A stretch of 14,648 bases of DNA from DASZTV01 sp036268405. Its GTDB lineage: Bacteria > Actinomycetota > Actinomycetes > JAFAQI01. The notes beneath the pieces were generated by a model. The model saw nothing but the letters and a program-made list of their open reading frames with translations, was not told where the DNA came from and searched no databases. The stretch is from NCBI GenBank assembly GCA_036268405.1, contig DATAUF010000124.1:1-14648 (forward strand), given 5' to 3'. The translations under genes and the position numbers were made by a program. Shown piece after piece: positions 6,483-12,805 of the stretch. Within the stretch, counting starts at the first letter, position 1. Every line of letters begins with the position of its first letter.

Positions 6483-7601
6483 TCAGGACACTAACGGGCG
6501 CACCTCTGCGGTCCGCTGCGTCGGGACCTTCGCTTCGGCCGTCGGCAATGTGACGCGGTGTGAGACCCGGCGCAGGATCGGCTGCTCGACGAGGTGGAAG
6601 CTCGTGACCGCGGCGAACAGCGTCATCGCCAGCCACACCGTGCCGCGCTCGAACTGATGCTGCCGCGAGATGAGCGTTCCGGCGAGCAGCCCGAGCGTGC
6701 TGTTCCACAGGTAGACGCCGTAGGAGATCTGCCCGAGGTAGGAGATCGGCCGCCACGCGAGGAACCGCGACACGATCCAGCGCGGAGCGCCGAGCAAGCC
6801 GTAGATCAGCCCGGCTGAGGCGAACGTCACGACTGAGAACCAGACCGTGTAGGTCGAGCGGGTGAAGACGTTCGTCATTCCGTAGGACATGCCGATGACC
6901 GCGAGACCCGCGGTGCCGAGCACGATCGCGGCTGCCCGGTTGAGCAGCTGCGGCCACTTCCACAGCGCCATGGCGAGCAGGCAGCCGACGAACAGCGCAT
7001 CCATGCGGGTGTCGACGCCGAAGTAGGTGCGGTACGTCCAGTGCAGGCCGTTGGGGGAGAGCAGGAGATAGCTGGTGTGCGGCGCGGTCACGATGCGCGT
7101 GACCGTCGGCACGACGACGCCGACGACCGCGATGGCGGCTGCGACACCCACCCGTCGGCGCAGCAGTGCGACGCCGAGGATCAGCGGCCAGACGAGGTAG
7201 AACTGCTCCTCGACCGACAGCGACCAGGCCCACGACACCGGGTTGGACGCATGCGCGACGTAGGCGATCTTGATGTCCATGCCGTAGAAGAACGCGACGG
7301 CGGCATCGCTGATTGCCGAGCCCATGCTCTGGCCCAGCCGCCCGGACAGCGCGATGAAGCCGCCGAGCGCGAGCAGCAGCGCGGGCAGCAGCCGGGCGGC
7401 GCGGCGTACGTAGAACTGCTTGCCGTCGATTCGTCCGGTCTTGTCCCGCTCGCGGAGCAGCAATGTGGTGATCAGGTAGCCCGACAGCACGAAGAAGGCG
7501 ATCAGGCCGAAGTCGCCGCCCGGGATGGTCCCGCCGTGAAGGCCGAGGACCCCGATCATGCCGATGCCGCGGATCCCGTCGAGATCCCGGCGCCGTCCCA
7601 T
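6483..7601 (-). CDS. acyltransferase-3 family membrane protein (first gene of the minus-strand operon)
   Basis: A 372-residue integral membrane acyltransferase of the same family as the protein at 4399-5481, but clearly diverged from it. Motifs: RRRDLDGIRGIGMIGVLGLH (3-22, conserved His at 22), GLIAFFVLSGYLIT (32-45), FYVRRAARLLPALLLAL (63-79) and the textbook WSLSVEEQFYLVWP (126-139), then multiple hydrophobic helices and a hydrophilic C-terminal tail. In the second motif the usual Asp before FFVLSG is replaced by a hydrophobic residue. The ATG at 7601 is preceded by GAAGGA with a 5-base gap, a good ribosome binding site and one of the few in the window. It is separated from the APS kinase by one base. 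It probably O-acylates an exported or envelope glycan or lipid; the acyl donor and acceptor cannot be told. Confidence 0.92.
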   Translation of the reverse strand: MGRRRDLDGIRGIGMIGVLGLHGGTIPGGDFGLIAFFVLSGYLITTLLLRERDKTGRIDGKQFYVRRAARLLPALLLALGGFIALSGRLGQSMGSAISDAAVAFFYGMDIKIAYVAHASNPVSWAWSLSVEEQFYLVWPLILGVALLRRRVGVAAAIAVVGVVVPTVTRIVTAPHTSYLLLSPNGLHWTYRTYFGVDTRMDALFVGCLLAMALWKWPQLLNRAAAIVLGTAGLAVIGMSYGMTNVFTRSTYTVWFSVVTFASAGLIYGLLGAPRWIVSRFLAWRPISYLGQISYGVYLWNSTLGLLAGTLISRQHQFERGTVWLAMTLFAAVTSFHLVEQPILRRVSHRVTLPTAEAKVPTQRTAEVRPLVS

Positions 7602-7635
7602 ATCGATCCTTCGCTCAGACGATCTTGAAACTGTA
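7602..7635 (-). promoter_or_regulatory. candidate promoter -10 and ribosome binding site for the acyltransferase / APS kinase operon
   Basis: On the minus strand, TACAGT (7630-7635) fits the TANNNT -10 pattern and lies about 30 bases before the ATG. GAAGGA (7607-7612) is a clear Shine-Dalgarno sequence 5 bases from the ATG. The position where a -35 box would lie falls inside the neighbouring inverted repeat. Motif evidence only. Confidence 0.4.
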
Positions 7636-7647
7636 GGCGTACATCTC

Positions 7648-7709
7648 CGGTGATCTTGACGAAGAGGGCGCCATGAGGCCTGAGAGCGCCCTCTTCGTCA
7701 AGATCACCG
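7648..7709. repeat. perfect 24-bp inverted repeat with 14-base loop
   Basis: Arms at 7648-7671 (begins CGGTGATC, ends AGGGCGC) and 7686-7709 (begins GCGCCC, ends GATCACCG) are exact reverse complements over 24 bases, with a 14-base loop 7672-7685 that contains AGGCCT. G-U pairing could extend the stem a little. It sits between two divergent genes, so it is not a terminator for either neighbour. It would form a long hairpin in the 5' leader of either transcript, or a cruciform in DNA. A further GATCTTGA, the same string as in the arms, lies at 7621-7628. Each arm contains an inward-facing TTGACG, a -35-like hexamer, with no good -10 partner. It may be a palindromic repeat element or an operator; I cannot tell which. 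Confidence 0.9.
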
Positions 7710-7732
7710 AGGGGTTGCGGCAGACTCGTTGC

Positions 7733-8875
7733 GTGGACTTCTCTCTTACCAACGAGCAGAAGGCGTTCCGGGTTAGTGCCTACGACTGGGCCGAGGCGAC
7801 CCTTGCGCCCGCCGCCAGCGACCGTGACAAGGAAGGCCGCTGGGACCCGGAGATCTGGAAGTCCTTCGGCGCCCAGGGTCTCGCGGGACTGCCCGTCGCG
7901 GAGGAGTACGGCGGCGCGGGCGCGTCCGTCATGGACTGCGTCATTGCCAACGAGGCGATCGCCGAGGGCGGTCACGACGGCGGCTTCAACCTGTCGATGG
8001 GCGCGCACTGGGTGATCGGTGCGGTGCCGATCTGGCTGCACGGCACCGAGGAGCAGAAGCAGAGGTGGCTGCCCGGGCTCTGCGACGGCTCAATGGTGGG
8101 CGCCTGGGCCTCGACCGAGCCCGAAGCCGGGTCGGACGCGGCGGGCCTGCAGTCCAGGGCGGTCCGCGACGGCGACGACTGGGTCATCAACGGCAACAAG
8201 ATCTTCATCACCAACGGACCGATCGCCGGCGTGTGCAACGTGCTCGCCAAGACCAGCGAGAAGGGCGCGACCGCCTTCATCGTCGACACGACGAACCCGG
8301 GCTTTCAGGTCGGCAAGGAGCTGGACAAGATGGGCTGCCGGTCCTCGCCGACGGCGGAGATCGCGCTGGTGGACTGCCGGGTGCCGGGCGACTGCGTGCT
8401 GGGCAACGTCGACGAGGCACTGTGGCGGGTCGCGTTCGAGTGCTTCGACTGGGAGCGCACCGTCATGATCGCCAGCGGCATCGGCGGGATGCAGGGCACG
8501 CTCAACACCTCGATCGCCTACGCCAAGGAGCGCAAGCAGTTCGGCCGGCCGATCGCGTCGTTCCAGGCGATCGCGCACAAGCTCGCCGAGATGAAGATCC
8601 GGCTCGAGGCCTGCCGGACCGCGGTCTATCGAGCGGCGTACCTCAAGCAGACCGGTGTCGAGCACATGATGGAGGCGTCCATCGCGAAGTACCTCGTGGG
8701 GGAGTACAGCGTCCTGAACGCGCTCGACGCGATCCAGATCCACGGTGGCTACGGCTACCTGCGCGACTACGGCGTCGAGCGCAGCCTGCGCGACGCGAAG
8801 CTCGGCTCGATCGGCGGCGGCACGTCGGAGATTCAGAAGCTGATCATCAGCCGAATGCTCCTGGGCGACAGCTGA
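7733..8875 (+). CDS. acyl-CoA dehydrogenase, isovaleryl-CoA-dehydrogenase-like active site
   Basis: FAD flavoenzyme expected to introduce an alpha,beta double bond into an acyl-CoA, passing electrons to ETF. The 380-residue length is normal. Seen: the N-terminal helical domain (DFSLTNEQKAFR), the flavin signature WASTEPEAGSDAAG (125-138), and QIHGGYGYLRDYGVERSLRD (335-354) near the C-terminus. The Glu that acts as base in short- and medium-chain enzymes (E in the E-G-T motif) is Gly here (G362 in IGGGTSE). Instead FDWERTV places E241 where isovaleryl-CoA dehydrogenase has its catalytic Glu (D-L-E-R), so a branched-chain or similar substrate is likely. I chose the GTG at 7733 because family members start at (M)DFSL. 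An earlier in-frame ATG at 7673 lies in the loop of the inverted repeat and would add 20 unlikely residues. No close Shine-Dalgarno sequence is seen. Confidence 0.92.
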   Translation: MDFSLTNEQKAFRVSAYDWAEATLAPAASDRDKEGRWDPEIWKSFGAQGLAGLPVAEEYGGAGASVMDCVIANEAIAEGGHDGGFNLSMGAHWVIGAVPIWLHGTEEQKQRWLPGLCDGSMVGAWASTEPEAGSDAAGLQSRAVRDGDDWVINGNKIFITNGPIAGVCNVLAKTSEKGATAFIVDTTNPGFQVGKELDKMGCRSSPTAEIALVDCRVPGDCVLGNVDEALWRVAFECFDWERTVMIASGIGGMQGTLNTSIAYAKERKQFGRPIASFQAIAHKLAEMKIRLEACRTAVYRAAYLKQTGVEHMMEASIAKYLVGEYSVLNALDAIQIHGGYGYLRDYGVERSLRDAKLGSIGGGTSEIQKLIISRMLLGDS

Positions 8876-8879
8876 TCAT

Positions 8880-8930
8880 GGGCTTCGAATGACGCGGGGC
8901 TTCGAATGACGCGGGGCTTCGAATGACAGA
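8880..8930 (+). repeat. three tandem 17-bp units forming ATGA-linked mini-ORFs
   Basis: Units at 8880-8896 and 8897-8913 are identical (GGGCTTCGAATGACGCG); the third, 8914-8930, matches for 14 bases and then runs into the next gene. Each unit carries an ATG (8889, 8906, 8923). The first two open the six-codon peptide M-T-R-G-F-E, whose TGA overlaps the next ATG as ATGA. An earlier ATG at 8878 encodes M-G-F-E and also ends on the 8889 ATG. The last ATG, 8923, starts the nitrobindin-like gene. GGGG 6 bases before each of the last two ATGs may act as a weak ribosome binding site. Confidence 0.85.
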
Positions 8931-9435
8931 GCGCGACGAGCTGCCGGAGGCCGTCCGGCCCTTGGCGGCATTCCTCGGAACCTGGCGCGGAGAGGGTGCC
9001 GGCGCGGTTCCTGGTGGCCTGGCGCCGGACTTCCCGTACGACGAGGAGCTCACGCTCCGCTGCAACGGCATGCCCTGGATCGAGTACGCGAGCCGGACGT
9101 CCGACCCGGACACCGGCCGTCCGATGCACACGGAGCTGGGGTGGTGGCGACCGAAGCCGGCGGATGAGGACGGCAAGATCGCCGTGGAGATGGTCCTCGC
9201 GCAAGCGACCGGAGTCGTCGAGGTGCTCATCGGCGAGGTCGTCGAAGGCCCGGCCGGACTGCACCTCGAGGTTGCCAGCGACGTGGTCGCGCGTACGCCG
9301 ACCGCGCCAGCGCTCGCCGCCGACCGGCGGATGTACGCCGTCCGCGCAGGCAAGCTGATGTACGCCATCGACATGGCAACCGGCGAGGACGGGCTGGTTC
9401 CGCATCTCGCCGCAGCGCTCGATCCTGCGTCGTGA
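8923..9435 (+). CDS. nitrobindin-like heme-binding beta-barrel protein (THAP4/DUF1794 type)
   Basis: A 170-residue protein with the nitrobindin pattern: LAAFLGTWRGEGAG (14-27) containing the GxWxGxG motif, FPYDEELTLRCNG (37-49), then alternating beta strands, and a C-terminal GLVPHLAAALDPA in which H161 matches the proximal heme ligand of nitrobindins. The family forms a lipocalin-like barrel binding ferric heme; the M. tuberculosis and human members bind NO and isomerise peroxynitrite to nitrate. Length is usual (about 160-170). The ATG is the third in the 17-bp repeat array and lies 47 bases after the acyl-CoA dehydrogenase stop. Its TGA overlaps the GTG of the following DUF4012 gene (GTGA). 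A reactive-nitrogen detoxification role is inferred from the family; a link to its neighbours is not known. Confidence 0.85.
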   Translation: MTERDELPEAVRPLAAFLGTWRGEGAGAVPGGLAPDFPYDEELTLRCNGMPWIEYASRTSDPDTGRPMHTELGWWRPKPADEDGKIAVEMVLAQATGVVEVLIGEVVEGPAGLHLEVASDVVARTPTAPALAADRRMYAVRAGKLMYAIDMATGEDGLVPHLAAALDPAS

Positions 9436-11306
9436 CGCCAACGTCCGACAGGTTTCGCCGGGAGGCGGAGCGGTATCTACGCGACACCGACAAGCTCCGC
9501 CGGGAGCGCCGCCACAGCAAGCGTGGCCGTCGTCGCCGCACTCCCGCCGTCCGCGCCCGGCGCGCGCTGGTGCTGGGCCTCGAGCTCGGCGCGATCGTGC
9601 TGATCGTCGTGCTGGCGGGCGGCGCGTGGATCTTCATCCACGCGCTCGACGCGACCGGCCGCCTCTCCGACGCCCGCACCGACATCCAGCGGCTTCGTGC
9701 GGACCTGCTGGCCGGTCGCGACGCCGGCGCCGACATGGAGCAGGCGCAGCGTGACGCGGCGGCGGCCCGCAAGGACACCCACGACTTCGTCTGGGGCGCG
9801 GCCGCGTGGCTCCCGCCGGTCAAGACCGTCCGCGGCATCACCGTGGCCGTCGACACCCTTGCGACGGGCGCGCTGCCGCCGTTCGTCCGGGTCGGCGGCA
9901 GTCTGAGCCCGGGTGCGCTGCGCGTGGCGCACAACAAGATCGCGCTCGCCCCGCTGATCCGCGCCGCGCCGACCATGCGGCAGGCCTCGGCCGCGGCGAC
10001 GCTGGCACGCACCGAGGTCGCCGCGCTGCCGAGCGGCTGGATCGGTCTCATCTCGACCGCACGCAGCAAGGTCCTCAACGAGCTGAGCTCGCTGGCGGGC
10101 CAGGTCGACGATGTCGAGCGCTTTGCGACTGCGGGCCCGGCCATGCTCGGTGAGCACGGGACGCGTCGCTACTTCGTCGGGATCCAGAACAACGCGGAGT
10201 CCCGAGCGACCGGAGGGCTCGTGGCGGCGTACGCGATCGTGACCGCCGACCACGGGCGCATCCACGTCACGGAGCACGGCAACGACACGCTCCTGCAGAA
10301 CTACACCGCGCCGAGCCCGGTGGTCACCCTCGGCGCCGACTACCGACATGAGTACGGCAACTACCGGCCCGCGCAGAGCTGGATCACCAGCAACGTCTCG
10401 CCGAACTTCCCCGATGCCGGGAACATCTGGGCCCATTTGTGGGAACAGGAGACGGGTGAGCACGTCGACGGCAGCTTCGGGGTCGACCCGGTGGGTCTGG
10501 CCACGATCCTCGGAGCGGTCGGCACGGTGACGCTTCCTGGCTACCCCGGGGTGTTCACCGGCGCCAACCTGGCGAGCTTCATCGAGTCGACGGAGTACGC
10601 CGAGTTCCCCGGTCTCAACAACCCCGCTCGCAAGAACTTCCTGTCGAAGGTCGGCACCGCCGTGCTGCACAAGATGCTCTCCGGCTCGGGCAACCCGCAG
10701 GCGATCGCATCGGCACTCGGGGCGGCGGCCGGCGGCCGGCACCTCGAGCTGTGGTCGCGCAAGCCGGCCGAGCAGGCACAGATCTTCGGGACGCCGCTTT
10801 CCGGTGCGTTGACCCGCACGACGGCGCCGTTCGCGTCGGTGAGCGTCGACAACGCGACGGCTTCGAAGCTCGACTACTACCTCAATCGCCGGCTGGTCTA
10901 CCAGGCAGGTGGCTGCTCGGGATCGCAGCGGTCCTCGACGATCACAGTGACGCTGAACAACGATGCGCCGCTGCATGGGCTGCCCTCCTACGTGAGGATC
11001 ACCACGCTTCATGACGGGCAGCCGGTGGTGGAGGAGGTGCCCAACAACGAGTTGTTCGTCTTCATCCACGCGACCGAGGGCGCCTCCCTGGTCCACGCCA
11101 CGCTCGACGGGAAGACAGTGGCAGTCGGGTCCGGGCTCGAGGCGGGCCACCCGGTCTATCTGGTCGAGGTCCCGCTCGCGCCCGGCGTTCCCCGCACCAT
11201 CAAGCTGGACCTCACCGAGCCCACCGTCGCCGGCGCTGCGACGACCGATGTCCAACCACTGGCTCGCAACCAGCTGACGAGCTTCGAGGTCCCGCAATGC
11301 GGCTGA
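9432..11306 (+). CDS. DUF4012 family membrane-anchored extracellular protein
   Basis: A 624-residue protein. The first 45 residues are very basic (RRERRHSKRGRRRR at 24-37) and cytoplasmic; one membrane helix follows (about 46-69, ALVLGLELGAIVLIVVLAGG), then a short helical stretch (about 73-115, LSDARTDIQRLRADLLAGRD), leaving the rest outside. The block RRYFVGIQNNAESRATGGL (245-263), with DPVGLATILGAVGTV later, is the hallmark of DUF4012 proteins. Two cysteines, in GGCSG and in the terminal PQCG, may pair. The function of the family is not established. It often sits with envelope polysaccharide genes, which would suit this locus, but that is inference. The GTG start at 9432 overlaps the nitrobindin stop, and its last 10 bases overlap the start of the next gene, so all are probably one operon. 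Confidence 0.85.
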   Translation: MTPTSDRFRREAERYLRDTDKLRRERRHSKRGRRRRTPAVRARRALVLGLELGAIVLIVVLAGGAWIFIHALDATGRLSDARTDIQRLRADLLAGRDAGADMEQAQRDAAAARKDTHDFVWGAAAWLPPVKTVRGITVAVDTLATGALPPFVRVGGSLSPGALRVAHNKIALAPLIRAAPTMRQASAAATLARTEVAALPSGWIGLISTARSKVLNELSSLAGQVDDVERFATAGPAMLGEHGTRRYFVGIQNNAESRATGGLVAAYAIVTADHGRIHVTEHGNDTLLQNYTAPSPVVTLGADYRHEYGNYRPAQSWITSNVSPNFPDAGNIWAHLWEQETGEHVDGSFGVDPVGLATILGAVGTVTLPGYPGVFTGANLASFIESTEYAEFPGLNNPARKNFLSKVGTAVLHKMLSGSGNPQAIASALGAAAGGRHLELWSRKPAEQAQIFGTPLSGALTRTTAPFASVSVDNATASKLDYYLNRRLVYQAGGCSGSQRSSTITVTLNNDAPLHGLPSYVRITTLHDGQPVVEEVPNNELFVFIHATEGASLVHATLDGKTVAVGSGLEAGHPVYLVEVPLAPGVPRTIKLDLTEPTVAGAATTDVQPLARNQLTSFEVPQCG

Positions 11307-11755
11307 CCGGTCCCACCGTCGGTGTCCCGACGTCGACCATGACCTTCGACGGCACGCAAGCGAAGTACTGCGTTGCCGGCTACGCGCCCGACCGGGTCGT
11401 CACGATCAACGATGCCGCTGACCGCCTGCAGGTGACGGTGCGCACGCACATCTCCGGTGCCGGGTGCACCGAACTGCCGGCTCACGCGGTCTGCGGACAC
11501 GCGGTCAGGCAGTCCGCGGTCGCCACAGGCGTCGGCGCCGACGGCAACCCGGCCACCTCACGCGCCACGGTGAGCGAGCGGGCGGCCCCCGCGACCTGTC
11601 CGCCGGCCGCTTCCCCGACGCACCACGCCTCCACGGCGGGCGGTCGGGTGTCGCTCAGCGGCGCCGGGCTGGTGCTGCTGGTGGTGGCGGGGGTCGCGCT
11701 GCTCGGGATCGCCGCGCTCGGCACGCTCGCGCTGCGCCGCCGCAGGTCGCAGTGA
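11297..11755 (+). CDS. four-cysteine module protein with C-terminal membrane helix, no signal peptide
   Basis: A 152-residue protein of unknown function. Residues 8-102 are a paralogue of residues 43-138 of the protein at 11837-12787: both have VPTST, YC(V), YAP, a G-C, VATG and NPATS/KPATS blocks, and cysteines at 25, 57, 66 and 101 with spacings 32-9-35, identical in both. A hydrophobic helix (about 122-146) and RRRR end the protein. The sequence before it, GRVSLSGAG, looks like a decayed sorting signal. It lacks any N-terminal export signal: the ATG at 11297 leads directly into the module, and upstream sequence in this frame is inside the DUF4012 gene. Since the basic tail predicts the module outside and the tail inside, how it would be exported is unclear. 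It may be a degenerate copy or an unusual tail-anchored protein. Confidence 0.7.
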   Translation: MRLTGPTVGVPTSTMTFDGTQAKYCVAGYAPDRVVTINDAADRLQVTVRTHISGAGCTELPAHAVCGHAVRQSAVATGVGADGNPATSRATVSERAAPATCPPAASPTHHASTAGGRVSLSGAGLVLLVVAGVALLGIAALGTLALRRRRSQ

Positions 11756-11826
11756 GGCCCATTCGGGCGGTGCGCTGGACGGGGTGATCGTGCGACACTG
11801 GCCCATGGGGGACTGACAGTTCGGAC

Positions 11827-11830
11827 GGAG
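11827..11830 (+). promoter_or_regulatory. ribosome binding site fixing the start of the LAFTG surface protein
   Basis: GGAG followed by a 6-base gap and ATG at 11837. It is one of the few good Shine-Dalgarno sequences here and supports this start. The 81-base gap 11756-11836 has no convincing promoter, though the gap and the strong site suggest more independent translation than for the coupled genes upstream. Confidence 0.65.
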
Positions 11831-11836
11831 ATCGCG

Positions 11837-12787
11837 ATGCGAGCAACGGTGCGCAGTGTGCTGCGCGTGCTGCTGCTGGTGGCGATGCTCGGCGGGCTCG
11901 GCTCAGCGGTCGGTCTGTCGAGCGCAGCCGCAGCAGGTCGCCTGGCCACGACCAGCGCCACCCCAGGTGTGCCCACCTCGACGATCAAGGCGATCAACGG
12001 GGACACCGCGACGTACTGCGTCGACAACTACGCGCCCAACAGCACGGTCACGATCGTCAACAAGTCCAACAACGCGGTCGGCACGATCCACACGGATGGC
12101 ACCGGGTCGGGCTGTACGACGATTCACCTGAACCAGGCGTGCAGCCAGACGTTGCACGAGACGATCGTCGCGACCGGCGCTGACGCGAAGGGCAAACCGG
12201 CGACGTCGCAGGCGATCGCCGACGTCCCGGCCGATCCGTCGCTGTGCCCGACCTCCAGCCCGACGCCGACTCCCACGCCCACCAAGACCTGTGACCCGAC
12301 CCAGGCGACGCTGAGCATCTACATCGTCGCGCAGGGCCACTTCATCCGTGGCACCGCGTGTGGCTTCCTGCCCGGGGAGATCGTCGAGCTCTACATCCTG
12401 TCCAAGCCGCACTTCGTCGGAAACACGCTGGCCCGCAACGACAGTATCGCGACGAAGGGCACCGTGATCCCCAAGTGCCTCGCGCCCGGGCACCACACGT
12501 TCGAGCTCGTCGGCGAGACCTCGCACCACGTGGCGACGGCGGAGTTCACGATCACCAAGGCACCGGGCTGCGCGAACAACGCTGTAGCCGGTGCCGGCGG
12601 TAGCACCGGTGCCGGCGGCGGCGGCGTCCTTCCCGCCGATGCCAACCAAGGCGGCGGGCCGACCGGCGGTCTGGCCTTCACCGGCGCGGACATCCTCGCC
12701 ATGGTCCTGGTGGCCTTGGTGCTGCTCGCGCTCGGCATCATCGCAACGGTGTCGGTGCGCCGGCGGCGTACCGCTCCGGCCGCTTAG
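11837..12787 (+). CDS. secreted cell-wall-anchored protein with LAFTG class E sortase signal
   Basis: A 316-residue surface protein. Residues 1-33 are a signal peptide (basic start, VLLLVAMLGGLG, cleavage near SSAAAAG). The four-cysteine module follows at 43-138 (C61, C93, C102, C137), then a Pro-Thr linker SPTPTPTPTK (141-150). A second, Ig-like domain runs from about 152 to 245 (C152, C175, C214, C245) with GFLPGEIVELYILSKP and PGHHTFELVGETSHHVATAEFTI, a pattern common in actinobacterial surface proteins. Next come a Gly-rich stretch (253-278), LAFTG at 279-283, a hydrophobic helix and VRRRRTAPAA. LAxTG is the motif of class E sortases, so the protein is expected to be covalently linked to the cell wall. 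The sortase is not in the window. Ligand or role is unknown. Its TAG overlaps the stop of the convergent EAL gene. Confidence 0.85.
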   Translation: MRATVRSVLRVLLLVAMLGGLGSAVGLSSAAAAGRLATTSATPGVPTSTIKAINGDTATYCVDNYAPNSTVTIVNKSNNAVGTIHTDGTGSGCTTIHLNQACSQTLHETIVATGADAKGKPATSQAIADVPADPSLCPTSSPTPTPTPTKTCDPTQATLSIYIVAQGHFIRGTACGFLPGEIVELYILSKPHFVGNTLARNDSIATKGTVIPKCLAPGHHTFELVGETSHHVATAEFTITKAPGCANNAVAGAGGSTGAGGGGVLPADANQGGGPTGGLAFTGADILAMVLVALVLLALGIIATVSVRRRRTAPAA

Positions 12788-12805
12788 CCCACCGTTCGGC
12801 CGAGC
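12773..12805. terminator. candidate bidirectional hairpin across convergent stop codons
   Basis: CGGCCG at 12777-12782 pairs with CGGCCG at 12797-12802. GCT (12773-12775) and AGC (12803-12805) extend the stem past one bulged C. The 14-base loop holds both stop codons (TTAG, 12784-12787). It has no U-tract, as is common for actinobacterial hairpins, and would form on either strand. Such GC-rich pairings also arise by chance in this composition. Confidence 0.35.

Noticed and set aside
5465..6553. Plus-strand open frame over the APS kinase gene (about 360 codons)
   Set aside because: It is antisense to a clearly recognisable APS kinase, and has Gly/Arg/Ala-rich sequence without motifs.
7648..7709. 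Inverted repeat as intrinsic terminator
   Set aside because: Both neighbouring genes are transcribed away from it and it has no U-tract.
7673..7732. ATG at 7673 as start of the acyl-CoA dehydrogenase
   Set aside because: It lies in the loop of the inverted repeat and adds 20 residues encoded largely by the repeat arm. Family members begin at (M)DFSL, which fits the GTG at 7733.
8880..8930. CRISPR-like array
   Set aside because: The units are contiguous 17-bp tandem copies without spacers, and no cas genes are near.
9477..11297. Long open frame on the minus strand (about 600 codons)
   Set aside because: It is antisense to the DUF4012 gene, is Arg/Val/Asp-rich as expected for a GC-biased shadow frame, and has no recognisable domain.
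11285..11310. Programmed frameshift joining DUF4012 to the four-cysteine module
   Set aside because: There is no slippery heptamer or stimulatory structure evident. An ordinary ATG with a 10-base overlap explains the junction, so I keep it only as a possibility in the finding.
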